Source of the DNA: Deltaproteobacteria bacterium
GTDB lineage: Bacteria > Myxococcota_A > Polyangia > DRWM01 > JAAZOP01
NCBI GenBank assembly: GCA_016218765.1
Contig: JACRCZ010000038.1
Coordinates: 1-32,139, forward strand
Length of the DNA stretch: 32,139 nucleotides
Direction: 5' to 3'
The translations under genes were made by a program, and so were the position numbers. The notes under the pieces were generated by a model that was not told where the DNA came from, searched no databases, and saw only the letters and a program-made list of their open reading frames with translations. Position 1 is the first letter of the stretch. Each line of letters begins with the position of its first letter. Positions 8,473 through 17,065 of the stretch are shown here, one piece after another.

Positions 8473-9606
8473 CTAGAACCTCAGCTCCAGCCCGCCGAGC
8501 CCGAACCCGAGCTGCACGGGGCTCCGTTCGTCGCGCGCGTCCCCGGTCTCGACGGCCGGTGCGGGAACGGCGGCGCCGCCGGGCGCGGCGATCAACCGCT
8601 CCGGATGCTCGACCGCCACCTTCCCCAGATCCAGCGCGTCCACGATGATCATGATGATGCCGCTGGACAGGAGCGCGCTGCCCAGCAGCCAGGTGAAGAA
8701 CGACATCCACGGCATCGCCCACGCGTCGTTGGTCCGATCGACCTTGTCCTCTTCGTGCAGCACGTAGACCAGCGTCCCCGTGAGCATCCAGGCCAGCCCT
8801 TGGCTCCCGGACAGGATGATCCCCAGGTCCAGGTCGGGGTTCTCGCGGTTGCGCTCCAGGATCCAGTTCGCCAGGGGCTGATGCCGCCCGGTGGAGTACA
8901 CGTAGTCCTCGTAGGCCGAATCGCTGATGCCGTACCAGTCCTTCTCCGCGACGCCGGCCGGCGGGCCGTACAACGGCTCGACCAGGGGAGGAGGAGGCTC
9001 GACCGGCGGCGGCGGCGGGGCCGGCAGCTCCTCCAACGCCAGGGCCACGGATGCGACCTCGCCGGGGCTCGCGTTCACCCGCTGCGGTTCCCCGCGAAAA
9101 CCCTCGCGCCGGGCCTCCACGACGTGCCAGCCGGGTCCGACTTCGACCGGCGCAGCGAGCGGCGAGCGGCCCGCGACCACGCCGTCCACCAGGATCTCGG
9201 CGTCCTCGACGTTGACCCGCACGTCGAGCCGCCCGAGCTGCGCCCGCATCTCCCCCAGGAGCATCTCGGCCTGCGCGCGCAGCTCCGCCGGCGCCTCCGC
9301 TCCCGCCTCGCGCAGGTACTGGTCGAGCGACCGGACGGCCGCGGCGAAGTCGCCCAGCGCGTGCTGGCAGACGCCGAGCGAGAAGAGCGTACGCAGCGAC
9401 GCGAACAGGGCGTAGCTCTCCTCGAACTTCGCCCGTGCCGTCGCGAAGTCCCCGCCGTCGAACGCCGCCGCCCCCGCTTCGTACAGCACCCGCGCCTGCT
9501 CGCGTGCCGACGTCGGCTCGGTCGCTCCCGCCTCCTGCGCCCGCACCGCCGGCACCGCGGCCGTCGCCAGAACCGCCGCGCACGCGCCAGCCAGCCACCC
9601 GCTCAT
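8473..9606 (-). CDS. Exported TPR and PEGA-domain membrane protein
   Basis: A 377-residue protein with a cleavable-looking signal peptide (AVPAVRAQ near residue 24). Residues about 35-120 form tetratricopeptide-like helices (AGAAAFDGGDFATARAKFEES, then a second unit around LGDFAAAVRSLDQYL). Residues about 126-190 form a PEGA domain (VDGVVAGRSPL, EVGPGWHVVEARREGF). A Pro/Glu linker follows, then two hydrophobic segments (about 262-283 and 303-323). TPR plus PEGA next to a PEGA kinase suggests a periplasmic or membrane partner of the kinase. I chose ATG 9606 because CGGAGGG lies just upstream and the signal peptide then starts normally; an upstream ATG at 9651 would add 15 residues without a ribosome site. 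Confidence 0.8.
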   Translation of the reverse strand: MSGWLAGACAAVLATAAVPAVRAQEAGATEPTSAREQARVLYEAGAAAFDGGDFATARAKFEESYALFASLRTLFSLGVCQHALGDFAAAVRSLDQYLREAGAEAPAELRAQAEMLLGEMRAQLGRLDVRVNVEDAEILVDGVVAGRSPLAAPVEVGPGWHVVEARREGFRGEPQRVNASPGEVASVALALEELPAPPPPPVEPPPPLVEPLYGPPAGVAEKDWYGISDSAYEDYVYSTGRHQPLANWILERNRENPDLDLGIILSGSQGLAWMLTGTLVYVLHEEDKVDRTNDAWAMPWMSFFTWLLGSALLSSGIIMIIVDALDLGKVAVEHPERLIAAPGGAAVPAPAVETGDARDERSPVQLGFGLGGLELRF

Positions 9607-9663
9607 CGTCCCTCCGCGTCCCATCATCCGCATGCTACCAACTCGACCCACGGAGGTCGACCC

Positions 9664-9684
9664 GCCGACCGCCGACCGCCGACC
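9664..9684. repeat. Three perfect 7-bp tandem units
   Basis: Three exact copies of GCCGACC stand back to back, followed by a degenerate copy. They lie immediately 3' of the propeller lipoprotein (stop at 9695) and upstream of the TPR/PEGA gene start. Confidence 0.7.
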
Positions 9685-9694
9685 GCCGCCACCG

Positions 9695-11179
9695 TCAGTA
9701 GAAGATCACCGTGCGGAGCTGGTAGCCCGTCATGTCGGAGTAGGTGTACGGGCCAAGGCCCACCGGGAAGCTCTCCACGGCGTACGTCGTCGGGTTCATC
9801 TTCGACGCCGAGTTGCCGCCCTGGGAGACGGCCCAGACGTTGCCTTCGAAGTCGATCGCCACGCCGACCACGGCTTCCGGCCCGACGTTCTCCTGGTGGA
9901 CGAACGTCACGTCGGCCTCGCGCACCTGCACCACCTCGCCGGACGTGCTGGCGACCCAGACCGAGCCGGCGTTGTCGACGGCGATGCCGCGGTAGAACTT
10001 GAGGAGGCCCGGGGCGTTGTACGTCACGCTCTCGCCCGTGGCCGGGTTGAGGCGCGTGACGCACGAGCCGGTCATGGTCCTGCCCGAGGTCCAGACGCGG
10101 TCGAAGGCGTCGACGGCGATGCCGTAGCCGCAGGGCACGGTGAAGTACGTCGCTTCCAGCGTGGTCGTGTTCACCCGCGCGATGCGGCACGCCCCGATCG
10201 TGCACATCCCGCCCACGATCCAGAAGTTGCCGGAGCCGTCCATCGCGCCGCCGTAGGGCTGGTTGGTCACGTGCGTGCGCTGCACGACGGACCCGGTCTC
10301 GCCGTCGAGCTTGAACACGCCGCCGGTGTCGAGCGCCCCGATCCAGACGAACCCGCCGCGACCGGTGTACGAGTCCTCGGTGCCGTCCCACGCGGTCGCC
10401 CGCGCGCCGATCGGGCTCGACGAGCCCGCGTCGGGCAGCGTCGTGTTCCAGAGCATGCACTCGTCCTCCCCCCACGCCTTCACGTCCGTCGCGCCGCTCG
10501 AAGTCTGGATCACCGTGTCGCCGTTGCGGTCGATGCAGTCCTCCAGCTCCGCCGCGAACTTCGTCACGGACGAGGGACCCGACGGGGTCTCGCCGCCCGG
10601 ACTGCGGTTGGTCACGACCATGTCGCCGTGGAGGTTCACGGATGTGCGCGAGGGATCGCCGGCGGCGCCGAGCGCGCTGGTCGCGTAGCGCCCCATCTCC
10701 ACGCCGTCGAGCGTGCACAGCTTGGAGAGGGTCCCCTCGGCCGAGTTGGCGATCCAGATGTACGATCGATCCTCGCCGCAGCGCGACGGCAGCGGCGGTG
10801 CGTCGTCGACCGCGGCGTCCTCGATTCCCGCCCCGTCGTCGCCGGCCGTGCCGTCCTCCCCGGTCGCGGCGTCCGCGTCGGGCTCGGTGTCCTCGCCGCC
10901 GTCGACCGGCAGATCGTCCGCGCAAGAGCACGAGCCGCCGACGGTGCACTCCCCGCGGTCGAAACCGGCCGCCATGCACCGCGCCGCGCAGTCCCCGGGC
11001 TCGCACGACCCGTCGCCGCCCTCCAGAATCACGCCGTCCGGCGCTCCCGCCTCCCCGTCCGCGGCTCCCTCGCGCCGCGCGTCGCTTCCCGGGTTCCCTT
11101 CGTCGTCCGCCGGCGAGCACCCCGCCCAGATCGCCAGCGCCAGGCCCGGCCACACCGCTCCAGATCGTCGCCTTGCCAT
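9695..11179 (-). CDS. Lipoprotein with Vgb/NHL-like beta-propeller
   Basis: A 494-residue exported lipoprotein with leader ending at lipobox W-A-G-C (Cys21). Residues 22-135 are acidic and low-complexity, with a Cys-rich stretch (CEPGDCAARC, then CTVGGSCSC) that probably makes disulfides. From about residue 139 to the end, repeated blade motifs appear: YIWIANS, FVWIGAL, NFWIVGG, RVWTSGR, SVWVAST and NVWAVSQ. Each is followed by a strand ending in R/K-L-N or V-x-V. This is the pattern of six- or seven-bladed Vgb/NHL-type propellers. ATG 11179 has a strong AGGAGAGG site just upstream. The gene is divergent from the next lipoprotein, with a 147-base gap. It is likely a surface or periplasmic binding protein; enzymatic lyase activity is not implied. 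Confidence 0.85.
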   Translation of the reverse strand: MARRRSGAVWPGLALAIWAGCSPADDEGNPGSDARREGAADGEAGAPDGVILEGGDGSCEPGDCAARCMAAGFDRGECTVGGSCSCADDLPVDGGEDTEPDADAATGEDGTAGDDGAGIEDAAVDDAPPLPSRCGEDRSYIWIANSAEGTLSKLCTLDGVEMGRYATSALGAAGDPSRTSVNLHGDMVVTNRSPGGETPSGPSSVTKFAAELEDCIDRNGDTVIQTSSGATDVKAWGEDECMLWNTTLPDAGSSSPIGARATAWDGTEDSYTGRGGFVWIGALDTGGVFKLDGETGSVVQRTHVTNQPYGGAMDGSGNFWIVGGMCTIGACRIARVNTTTLEATYFTVPCGYGIAVDAFDRVWTSGRTMTGSCVTRLNPATGESVTYNAPGLLKFYRGIAVDNAGSVWVASTSGEVVQVREADVTFVHQENVGPEAVVGVAIDFEGNVWAVSQGGNSASKMNPTTYAVESFPVGLGPYTYSDMTGYQLRTVIFY

Positions 11180-11326
11180 GGTCCTCTCCTCCCGACCCCT
11201 GGAGTCTACCATGAAGGGAGGGCCCTGGCCGATGGGCCTCGGTGGGTGTACCCTCCCGCCACGACTCGCCGGCCGGCCTCCCCGGCGGCGGGTCACGCGG
11301 GGAGGGAAGCCGGAAAGGAGTCCGCC
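11180..11326. promoter_or_regulatory. Divergent intergenic region between two lipoprotein genes
   Basis: This gap must hold the promoters for the minus-strand propeller lipoprotein and the plus-strand Cys-repeat lipoprotein. Both flanking genes have strong purine-rich ribosome sites (GGAGAGG for the minus gene, AAAGGAG for the plus gene). No convincing -35/-10 pair stands out by eye. Confidence 0.4.
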
Positions 11327-13303
11327 GTGCGCCACGCAAGAACCGTTCCGTTCCTCGCCGTTCTCGCCCTGGCCGTCCTCGCCGCCTCGTGCGATTCCGG
11401 CCGGACGCTCGCCGGTGGCGACGACGCGCCGCCCGACGGAACCGATTCCGCCGGAGAGGCCGGGCCGGACGCGGAGCCCGACGCCGGGCCGGACGCCGAC
11501 CCCCCCGGGGACGCGGAAACGGGCGAGACCGCCGAGGCGGAGACGGAAGCGACCGCGGAGGCGGAAGCCGAGGCAGAAGCCGACGCGACCACCGACACCG
11601 GCGGATGCGGCGGCGACTGTCTCGCCGGCCTGCGTACCGCCTGCACCTGCGATCCGTCCGATCCCTGCGGCTGGGCGAGCGACACGATCTGCGACGAGCG
11701 GCGGTGCGCGGACGTCGTCACGGCGTACGTCGCCGACGGCTCGGACTGTGATACGCGCAACAACTGCGCCGGGGATTGTCGGAGCGGCAGGTTCAACGAA
11801 TGCACCTGCGACCCGCGCGATCCCTGCCGCTGGTCGCCGGACGGGGTGTGCGACCAGCCCGAGTGCGAGGCGGCGGTGCCGGCCGGCCCGATCTTCGACG
11901 ACACGGCCGACTGCGCTTCCGCGGCCTGCGACGGCGCCTGCCTGGAAGGGACGCACGACGCCTGCACCTGCGCTGGCGACGACCCGTGCGGCTGGGCCGC
12001 CGACGGCTTCTGCGACGGCGATCCCTGCGAGTCCGTCCTGCCCGGCGCCCACTTCGACGACGCCGCCGACTGCACCCCGCCCGGTACCCTGACCTTCGCC
12101 GCCACCTCCGTCGTCAACGAGCTCGACCGCAACGACATGGTCGTCTTCGCCGACGGCCTGGTCGGCCTCGGCTACGACTGGATCGTCCGCGACGCCGACG
12201 TCACGCGCGCCGAGCTGGTTTCCTACCTGGAGACGGATCTGACCGCGCTGTACCACACCAGCCACGGCAACGACGGCGTCGTCGTCGTCGCCGACGGCAC
12301 GGTCTCCACCACCGACGTCACCATCGTCGCCCGCAACTCGATTTTCGCCACCTGCCTGACCCTCGTCCCGCCGTGGGACTCCGCGATGGGACCGTCCGCC
12401 GAGACCGTGCTCGGCTACACCGACCTCTCGTACGACTACATCGATGACGACGTCGTGCGGAACATGATCCCCGAGCTGGCCGCGGGCGACGGCTGGATGC
12501 TCGCCTGGTACCAGGCCAACATCCCGATCCGCGAGCTGGACGACCGCTGGGCGGGCTACGTCCGCGAGGGCGCCTCGATCGTCGAGTACTCCGCTCGGTC
12601 GGCCACCATCCCGACCGTGCCCGCGCCGCCCGGCGGCTGGGTCGCGCTCGACGCCCGCGGGGCCCTGTGGTCCTCCGCCGCCCTGCTGTCCGAGGCCCGC
12701 GCGTTTGCCGCCCCGGACGCCCTGCCGGTGATCCGTCCCGGCGAGCCCCGCTCTTCCACCGCCGTGCCCGGCGCGTGGTCGAGGTTGGCGGCGACGACAA
12801 TGACCCGCGAGGAGGCCGTGGCGCTGGCGGAGGCGTCCCTGTCCGGCTCGTTCGGCGCGGTCCCCGGGGACGCGGTCCTGGATCGCGCCTTCGCCGTCTT
12901 CGCCCGACGCCAGGGCGAGGCGCCGGCCGTGGTCGGCTGGGTCGTGCGCTGGTCGCGCGAGCTGGACGGGGTTCCCGTCCGCGGCAACGGGGTGGCGGAC
13001 CACCTCGTCGTCCTCGTCGGCCCCACGGGCGCCCTGGCGGCCTCCGCCTGGTGGCCCGCCCTGGACGTCGCCCCCGCGTCCCCGCCGTCCGCCGATGTCC
13101 TGCTCGACTCGACCTCCGCCCTGCGTGCCGCGTCCGCCGAGCTGTCGCGCGTCGTCAAGGGCGAGCTGCGCCTCGTCTCGGCGCGCCCCGTCTGGGGCAC
13201 GACCGGCCCCGGCGGCTACGAGCTGCTTCCGGCCTGGGAGTTCACCGGCACGACCGGCTCCGCGATCGTGATCGACGCCGTGAGCGGGAGGGTGCTGAGA
13301 TAG
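11327..13303 (+). CDS. Lipoprotein with three Cys-rich repeats and a clan CD peptidase-like domain
   Basis: A 658-residue exported protein with lipobox A-A-S-C (Cys22). Residues 25-90 are an Asp/Glu/Ala-rich stalk. Residues about 94-249 hold three repeats of roughly 50 residues. Each has the form C-x2-x-C-L/R-x-G-x6-C-x-C, D-P-C-x-W, a C-D pair, and a closing D-C. Residues about 255-430 resemble caspase/gingipain-type (clan CD) folds: YHTSHGND gives a His-Gly pair (His313), and SIFATCLT gives a Cys (Cys343) after a hydrophobic strand, the usual dyad order. The C-terminal part (about 450-658) has propeptide-like (FTP/PepSY-type) features: RELDGVPVRG and a final VIDAVSGRVL. GTG 11327 follows AAAGGAG by six bases. 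Peptidase activity is inferred only from the motif pair. Confidence 0.75.
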   Translation: MRHARTVPFLAVLALAVLAASCDSGRTLAGGDDAPPDGTDSAGEAGPDAEPDAGPDADPPGDAETGETAEAETEATAEAEAEAEADATTDTGGCGGDCLAGLRTACTCDPSDPCGWASDTICDERRCADVVTAYVADGSDCDTRNNCAGDCRSGRFNECTCDPRDPCRWSPDGVCDQPECEAAVPAGPIFDDTADCASAACDGACLEGTHDACTCAGDDPCGWAADGFCDGDPCESVLPGAHFDDAADCTPPGTLTFAATSVVNELDRNDMVVFADGLVGLGYDWIVRDADVTRAELVSYLETDLTALYHTSHGNDGVVVVADGTVSTTDVTIVARNSIFATCLTLVPPWDSAMGPSAETVLGYTDLSYDYIDDDVVRNMIPELAAGDGWMLAWYQANIPIRELDDRWAGYVREGASIVEYSARSATIPTVPAPPGGWVALDARGALWSSAALLSEARAFAAPDALPVIRPGEPRSSTAVPGAWSRLAATTMTREEAVALAEASLSGSFGAVPGDAVLDRAFAVFARRQGEAPAVVGWVVRWSRELDGVPVRGNGVADHLVVLVGPTGALAASAWWPALDVAPASPPSADVLLDSTSALRAASAELSRVVKGELRLVSARPVWGTTGPGGYELLPAWEFTGTTGSAIVIDAVSGRVLR

Positions 13304-13325
13304 GGAGGGAGGGCGCCGAGGAGAC

Positions 13326-13386
13326 GGAGGGCGAGGAGATCCGACTTACCGCTGAGGCGCTGAGGGCACTGAGACAAACGCTGAGG
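13326..13386 (+). repeat. 61-bp repeat, copy A, 22 bases after a stop codon
   Basis: This copy matches the reverse complement of 14502-14562 with two mismatches over 61 bases. It consists of GCTGAGG-type units spaced 8-11 bases apart, preceded by GGAGGGCG and ACTTACC. It begins 22 bases after the stop of the 11327-13303 gene and points the same way as that gene. Confidence 0.9.
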
Positions 13387-13430
13387 CGGACATGGAAAGG
13401 GGGGATCCGGCAGTCGTGGATCCGGGATGG

Positions 13431-14483
13431 ATGAGACATACAGGGCCTCTCGTTCTGCCGGTTTCCAGGCTCGCGCTCGCGTGGGTTGTTGCCTTGGGCT
13501 GCTCGCGCGGTGGACCGCCGCAGGAATCCCGGGCCGAGTACACGGAACCGAGGATCGCGGACGGGCCGCCGGAATCCGTCCAGCCAACCTCGCCCGCCGG
13601 GCCCCCACCACAGACGCGGCCGGCGTGCAATGAACGCACGAAGGCGTACGCACGAAGCAACATCGAGCGTTTGGAGTCACGGTACGGCCAGGACATGCAC
13701 TCCGCACCAGACGACGCCCTGAAGGAGTACCGACATGCACTGACGGCCACGCAATGTCGGGCGCCCGACGACCTCGAGCGGCGCATGATTGAGGATCTTC
13801 ACCGTCGCGACGACATCAAGGACGCGACCGCAGACCAGGTGAGTGCCTGGGAACAGCTCATCTGGCTGGCCACCGGCAATCTGGAGGTCTCCTGGGACCC
13901 CCGGCTGAAGACGCCGACGTCGATCAGGACCTGGCAGCAATTCGACGGCGCCGCCGCCGATGCGATGTCCGCCCTGGACCGCGAGCTCATGCCCATCATC
14001 AAGCGCATGCTCTCGTTCGATCCTGCGCGCGACTCTATCACCCGGGCGCCGACGGAGTCGTCTCCGATGATCGGTTTCCCTGGGTCCGCGACGGGCGGCA
14101 CATCACATCGATTCCGCTGCAAACGTCTCCACGACGGTCTGCCTGTCGTGGGCGCGTTCCTGAACATCGTCGTTGTGCCGTCTCCATTGCGATCGGGGTC
14201 ATGGATGGCGTCGGTGTCGGCCAACTGGCCACGGGATCTCCCGGATGCTCGCACTCCGCCGGCGATAGCCGCCGAGAAAGCCGAAGCACTTGCTGTTGCA
14301 TCGGACCCCGGAAGCTCGTCGACCCTCGAGCGGAACGCACGGTTGGTGATCGCCGCCCGACACCTCCCGCCACGGCTCGTCTACGAGGTCGAGATCCGCG
14401 ACGATGCCGGTGACCCGTGGCTGGTGTTGGTCGATGCCGCGACCGGCGTCATCGTGAGCCGCTCGATCCAGGTGCGCCAGTAG
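13431..14483 (+). CDS. Putative lipoprotein with FTP/PepSY-like C-terminus
   Basis: A 350-residue exported protein with lipobox A-L-G-C (Cys24). The middle (about 55-200) is mostly helical with Arg/Asp/Glu-rich segments, and I recognise no domain there. The C-terminal 140 residues resemble propeptide-type modules: FRCKRLHDGLPVVGAFLNIV, then LVYEVEIRDDAG, and a closing LVDAATGVIVS. The neighbouring 11327 gene ends in a similar pattern, so the two may share a module. I chose ATG 13431, which gives a normal lipoprotein leader; ATG 13392 would add 13 polar residues before it. The gene looks less GC-rich than its neighbours by eye, and it stands between the two 61-bp repeat copies, which hints at separate origin. 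Confidence 0.65.
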   Translation: MRHTGPLVLPVSRLALAWVVALGCSRGGPPQESRAEYTEPRIADGPPESVQPTSPAGPPPQTRPACNERTKAYARSNIERLESRYGQDMHSAPDDALKEYRHALTATQCRAPDDLERRMIEDLHRRDDIKDATADQVSAWEQLIWLATGNLEVSWDPRLKTPTSIRTWQQFDGAAADAMSALDRELMPIIKRMLSFDPARDSITRAPTESSPMIGFPGSATGGTSHRFRCKRLHDGLPVVGAFLNIVVVPSPLRSGSWMASVSANWPRDLPDARTPPAIAAEKAEALAVASDPGSSSTLERNARLVIAARHLPPRLVYEVEIRDDAGDPWLVLVDAATGVIVSRSIQVRQ

Positions 14484-14501
14484 CCCCAGTTTCCGTCCCC
14501 C

Positions 14502-14562
14502 CCTCAGCGTTTGTCTCAGTGCCCTCAGCGCCTCAGCGGTAAGTCCGATCTCCGCGCCCTCC
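14502..14562 (-). repeat. 61-bp repeat, copy B, 7 bases after the glgP stop
   Basis: This is the inverted partner of 13326-13386, differing at two of 61 positions. Read in the direction of glgP, it starts seven bases after the glgP stop, in the same order as copy A after its own gene. It also lies between the convergent stops of the 13431 lipoprotein and glgP. Confidence 0.9.
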
Positions 14563-14569
14563 CCTCCCC

Positions 14570-17065
14570 TCAGCGCCCTCCCCCCTCTCCCCCTCTCTGT
14601 ACCTCCACCCCCCAGATCTCCCGCGCGTAGTTCGCGATCGTCACGTCGCTGGAGAACCGCCCCATCCGCGCCGCGTTCAGGATCGACATCCGCGTCCAGC
14701 GTTCGGGATCCGCCCACACCTTGGCGACCTCCCTCCGGCACTCCCGGTAGCTCGCGAAATCGGCCAGCAGGAGGTACGTGTCTCCCCCCCGCAGCAGCGA
14801 ATCCACGATCGGCCGGAACCTCCCCGGCTCCTCCGGACTCAGCTCCCCCCCCGCGATCGATTCCAGCGCCTCGCGCAACGACACGTCGGCGTTCGCGTAC
14901 GTCCACGGGTCGTACCCTCTTGCCCGCACCTCCCGCACCCCGGGCTCGTCCAGGCCGAAGAGGAAGAAGTTCTCCGGACCGACCGCGTCGCGGATCTCGA
15001 CGTTCGCCCCGTCCAGCGTGCCGATCGTCAGCGCGCCGTTGAGCGCGAACTTCATGTTGCCCGTGCCGGAAGCCTCGGTGCCCGCCGTCGAGATCTGCTC
15101 CGAGAGATCCGCGGCCGGCATCAGCAGCTCGGCCAGCGAGACGCCGTAGTTCGGCACGAAGACCACCCGCAGGAACCGGCTCGCTTCCGGATCGCCGTTG
15201 ACCGCCCGCGCGACCGCGCCGATCAGCCGGATGATCCGCTTGGCCATCTCGTAGCCCGGCGCCGCCTTGCCGCCGAAGAGCACCGTCCGCGGCGTCCGGT
15301 CGCACGGCCGCCCGCGCCGCAGGTCGAGGAGCTGGGCGTAGACCTCGAGGATGTTCAGGAGCTGCCGCTTGTACTCGTGCAGGCGCTTGACCTGCACGTC
15401 GAACATCGAGGCCGGGTCGACCTCGACGCCCGGATCGCGCGCCAGCCTGCGGCACAGGCGCAGCTTGTTCTGCCGCTTGGCCTCGCGCCACGCGTTCCGG
15501 AACGCGGCCTCCTCCGCCAGCGGCGCGAGCCGCCGGAGCTGTTCCAGGTCGGTGATCCAGCCGTCGCCGATCCTGGAGGAGATGAGGCGCGACAGGGCGG
15601 GGTTGCAGCCGAGCAGCCAGCGCCGCGGCGTGATGCCGTTGGTCTTGTTGTTGAACTTCTGCGGCCACAGGTCCGCGAAGTCGGGGAAGAGCTGCTCGCG
15701 CACCAGCTTGCTGTGCAGCGCGGAGACGCCGTTGACGGAGAAGCTGCCCGCGATCGCCACGTTGGCCATGCGCACGCGCCGCTCCGGCCCTTCCGCCACG
15801 AGCGACATCCGCCGCACCCGCTCCTCGTCCCCCGGCCAGCGCCGGCGCACCTCGCCGAGCAGCCGCTCGTTGATCTCGTAGAGGATCTGGAGGTGCCGCG
15901 GCAGGACGTGCTCCAGGAGCGACACCGGCCACTGCTCCAGCGCCTCGGGCAGCACCGTGTGGTTGGTGTAGGCGAAGCAGCGCGAGGCGATGGCCCACGA
16001 CTCGTCCCACCCCATCCCCCGCTCGTCCACCAGCAGCCGCATCAGCTCCGGCACCGCCAGCGCCGGGTGCGTGTCGTTGAGCTGGAACACGGCCTTCTCG
16101 TGCAGGTTGGCCAGCGTCTTGTGCTGCACGATGTGCCGCCGCAGCGCGTCCTGGAGCGTCGCCGAGACGAAGAAGTGCTCCTGCTTGAGCCGCAGCTCGC
16201 GGCCCTGGCTCACCTGGTCGTTGGGGTAGAGCACGCGCGAGATGTTCTCCGTCGCGTTCTTCTCGTGGACCGCCTCGATGTAGTCGCCGCGGTTGAAGTT
16301 GTGGAAATCGAACTCGCGCGACGCCTTCGCCGACCACAGGCGCAGCGTGTTGACCACCCCGTTGCGGAAGCCGGGGACGGGGACGTCGTAGGCCATCGCC
16401 ATCACCACCTGGGTATCCACCCAGTCGAACACCGTCCTGCCGCGCTCGTCGCGCCGCGGCTGCACGCGCCCGTGGAACCGCACCGGGAACAGCCGCTCGG
16501 GAAACGGCATCTCCCACGGGTTGCCGTAGCGCAGCCAGTTGTCCGGCCCCTCGACCTGCGCCCCGTCCACGATCGACTGCCGGAAGACGCCGTACTCGTA
16601 GCGGATGCCGCAGCCCATCGCGGGGATCCCCAGCGTCGCCATGGAGTCGAGGAAGCAGGCCGCCAGCCGCCCCAGCCCGCCGTTGCCCAGCGCCGCGTCC
16701 CACTCCGACTCGAGCACGTCGTCCAGGTCGAGCCCCATCTCCTCCAGCGCCGCCCGCGTCTCCCCCAGGAGCCCGAGGTTCACCAGCCCGTCGCGCAGGA
16801 GGCGCCCCATGAGGAACTCCAGCGAGAGGTAGTACACGCGCTTCACCTCGGGCCGCCGGTTCCGCTGCGTTGTCTTGTTCCAGCGGTCCATCAGCCGGTC
16901 GCGCACGGCGCGCGACAGCGACTGCAGGAAATCGAGCCGCGAGACCGAGTACTGGTCCTTCCCCTGCGTGTACTCGACGTGCGAGGCCAGCGACTGCTTG
17001 ATCGCCTCGCGGTCCATCCCCAGATCGCGCTCGGTCAGGAAGCCCCACGAGTCCCTGTGTTGCAC
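14570..17065 (-). CDS. glgP: Glycogen/starch/alpha-glucan phosphorylase (GT35)
   Basis: An 831-residue enzyme that releases glucose-1-phosphate from alpha-1,4-glucans with pyridoxal phosphate. The length matches the classical glgP family. Diagnostic segments include YYLSLEFLMGR near the N-terminus, LGNGGLGRLAACFLDS, NNKTNGITPRRW, VKRLHEYKRQLLN and the PLP site. The PLP lysine is Lys672 in GTGNMKFALNG. GTG 17065 is the start because a GGAGGAGAGG purine run lies just upstream; ATG 17017 (MDREAIKQ) is an alternative. The last residues (GGEGGGR) and the TGA stop come from GA-rich sequence that leads into the downstream 61-bp repeat. It is divergent from the FGGY sugar kinase and hybrid histidine kinase, which may connect storage-glucan use to sensing. 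Confidence 0.97.
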   Translation of the reverse strand: MQHRDSWGFLTERDLGMDREAIKQSLASHVEYTQGKDQYSVSRLDFLQSLSRAVRDRLMDRWNKTTQRNRRPEVKRVYYLSLEFLMGRLLRDGLVNLGLLGETRAALEEMGLDLDDVLESEWDAALGNGGLGRLAACFLDSMATLGIPAMGCGIRYEYGVFRQSIVDGAQVEGPDNWLRYGNPWEMPFPERLFPVRFHGRVQPRRDERGRTVFDWVDTQVVMAMAYDVPVPGFRNGVVNTLRLWSAKASREFDFHNFNRGDYIEAVHEKNATENISRVLYPNDQVSQGRELRLKQEHFFVSATLQDALRRHIVQHKTLANLHEKAVFQLNDTHPALAVPELMRLLVDERGMGWDESWAIASRCFAYTNHTVLPEALEQWPVSLLEHVLPRHLQILYEINERLLGEVRRRWPGDEERVRRMSLVAEGPERRVRMANVAIAGSFSVNGVSALHSKLVREQLFPDFADLWPQKFNNKTNGITPRRWLLGCNPALSRLISSRIGDGWITDLEQLRRLAPLAEEAAFRNAWREAKRQNKLRLCRRLARDPGVEVDPASMFDVQVKRLHEYKRQLLNILEVYAQLLDLRRGRPCDRTPRTVLFGGKAAPGYEMAKRIIRLIGAVARAVNGDPEASRFLRVVFVPNYGVSLAELLMPAADLSEQISTAGTEASGTGNMKFALNGALTIGTLDGANVEIRDAVGPENFFLFGLDEPGVREVRARGYDPWTYANADVSLREALESIAGGELSPEEPGRFRPIVDSLLRGGDTYLLLADFASYRECRREVAKVWADPERWTRMSILNAARMGRFSSDVTIANYAREIWGVEVQRGGEGGGR

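Noticed and set aside
11180..13003. The minus-strand frame extending upstream of the propeller lipoprotein
   Set aside because: The upstream part is antisense to the 11327-13303 lipoprotein; the strong ribosome site and lipoprotein leader fix the true start at 11179.
13392..13430. ATG 13392 as the start of the lipoprotein
   Set aside because: It would put 13 polar residues ahead of the signal leader; ATG 13431 gives a normal lipoprotein N-terminus.
14502..14562. Terminal inverted repeats of an insertion sequence
   Set aside because: No transposase lies between the copies, and no target-site duplication is apparent; kept only as an alternative in the findings.
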